A stretch of 5,437 nt of DNA from JAAYLN01 sp964592855 (GTDB lineage: Bacteria; Verrucomicrobiota; Kiritimatiellia; RFP12; JAAYLN01), in assembly GCA_964592855.1 (NCBI GenBank), contig CAZQKI010000271.1, positions 1 to 5,437 of the forward strand, given 5' to 3'. Positions within the stretch are counted from its first letter, which is position 1. Each line of letters opens with the position of its first letter. This document shows positions 5,431 through 5,437 of the stretch, piece by piece. The notes under the pieces were generated by a model. The model was not told where the DNA came from, ran no database searches, and was given only the letters and a program-made list of their open reading frames with translations. Both the position numbers and the translations under genes were made by a program.

Positions 5431-5437
5431 GACGACG

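Larger units (their letters stand above)
5147..5437 (-). pseudogene. frameshifted remnant of an unrecognised protein gene, 5' end outside the window
   Basis: Read on the minus strand, three successive frames give protein-like sequence that joins end to end. Piece 1 (5437 to about 5332) contains AAYPGWKNEAVDVIRHDYEL. Piece 2 (about 5336-5259) contains FVVIVKRNYCWCWIDTDKGG and ends TIFS. Piece 3 (5230-5147) contains DFFVVVLGRTFHQAMTDILE and ends with TAG at 5147-5149. The first break lies at the CGCCTTT near 5334; the second coincides with REP-like copy 2. No single frame is open across the whole region. I do not recognise the family, and a mobile-element remnant is possible. The opposite strand gives only Arg/Ser/Pro-rich frames typical of shadows. 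Confidence 0.4.

Overview
The window is GC-rich and dominated by one compact three-gene operon on the + strand (626-4721), with about 600 bases of repeat-rich, apparently gene-free DNA before it and about 700 after. Strong GC bias at third codon positions, an oxygen-sensitive glycyl-radical-enzyme activase, and flanks full of short 12-base tandem repeats and hairpins fit an anaerobic, high-GC bacterium. My best guess is the Verrucomicrobiota/Kiritimatiellota/Lentisphaerota group, but that is an inference without a phylogenetic marker. A run of exactly 100 N inside the second gene shows that this is a scaffolded draft assembly, probably a metagenome bin.

Layout. 1-532: no convincing gene; long inverted repeat (28-100), hairpin (131-153), two 12-base tandem arrays (307-330, 341-376), a GC-rich palindrome and a hairpin. 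533-625: AT-rich promoter-like stretch and a short leader that can fold over the start codon. 626-2074: B12-binding-type radical SAM enzyme. 2093-2746: glycyl radical enzyme activase, interrupted by the N gap. 2763-4721: 652-residue tandem alpha/beta hydrolase with one complete catalytic triad and one degenerate second domain. 4722-5146: tandem repeats, REP-like element, no convincing gene. 5147-5437, minus strand: remains of an unrecognised protein gene broken by frameshifts, one of which is explained exactly by a 28-base REP-like insertion.

The three genes are 18 and 16 bases apart and surely cotranscribed. Two are Fe-S radical SAM proteins and the third is a cytoplasmic esterase-like hydrolase, so the operon looks like a small anaerobic modification/hydrolysis module. 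No glycyl radical enzyme, the normal partner of the activase, is in the window, and the gene-poor flanks show that it is not part of this operon. The substrate of the module cannot be read from the sequence.
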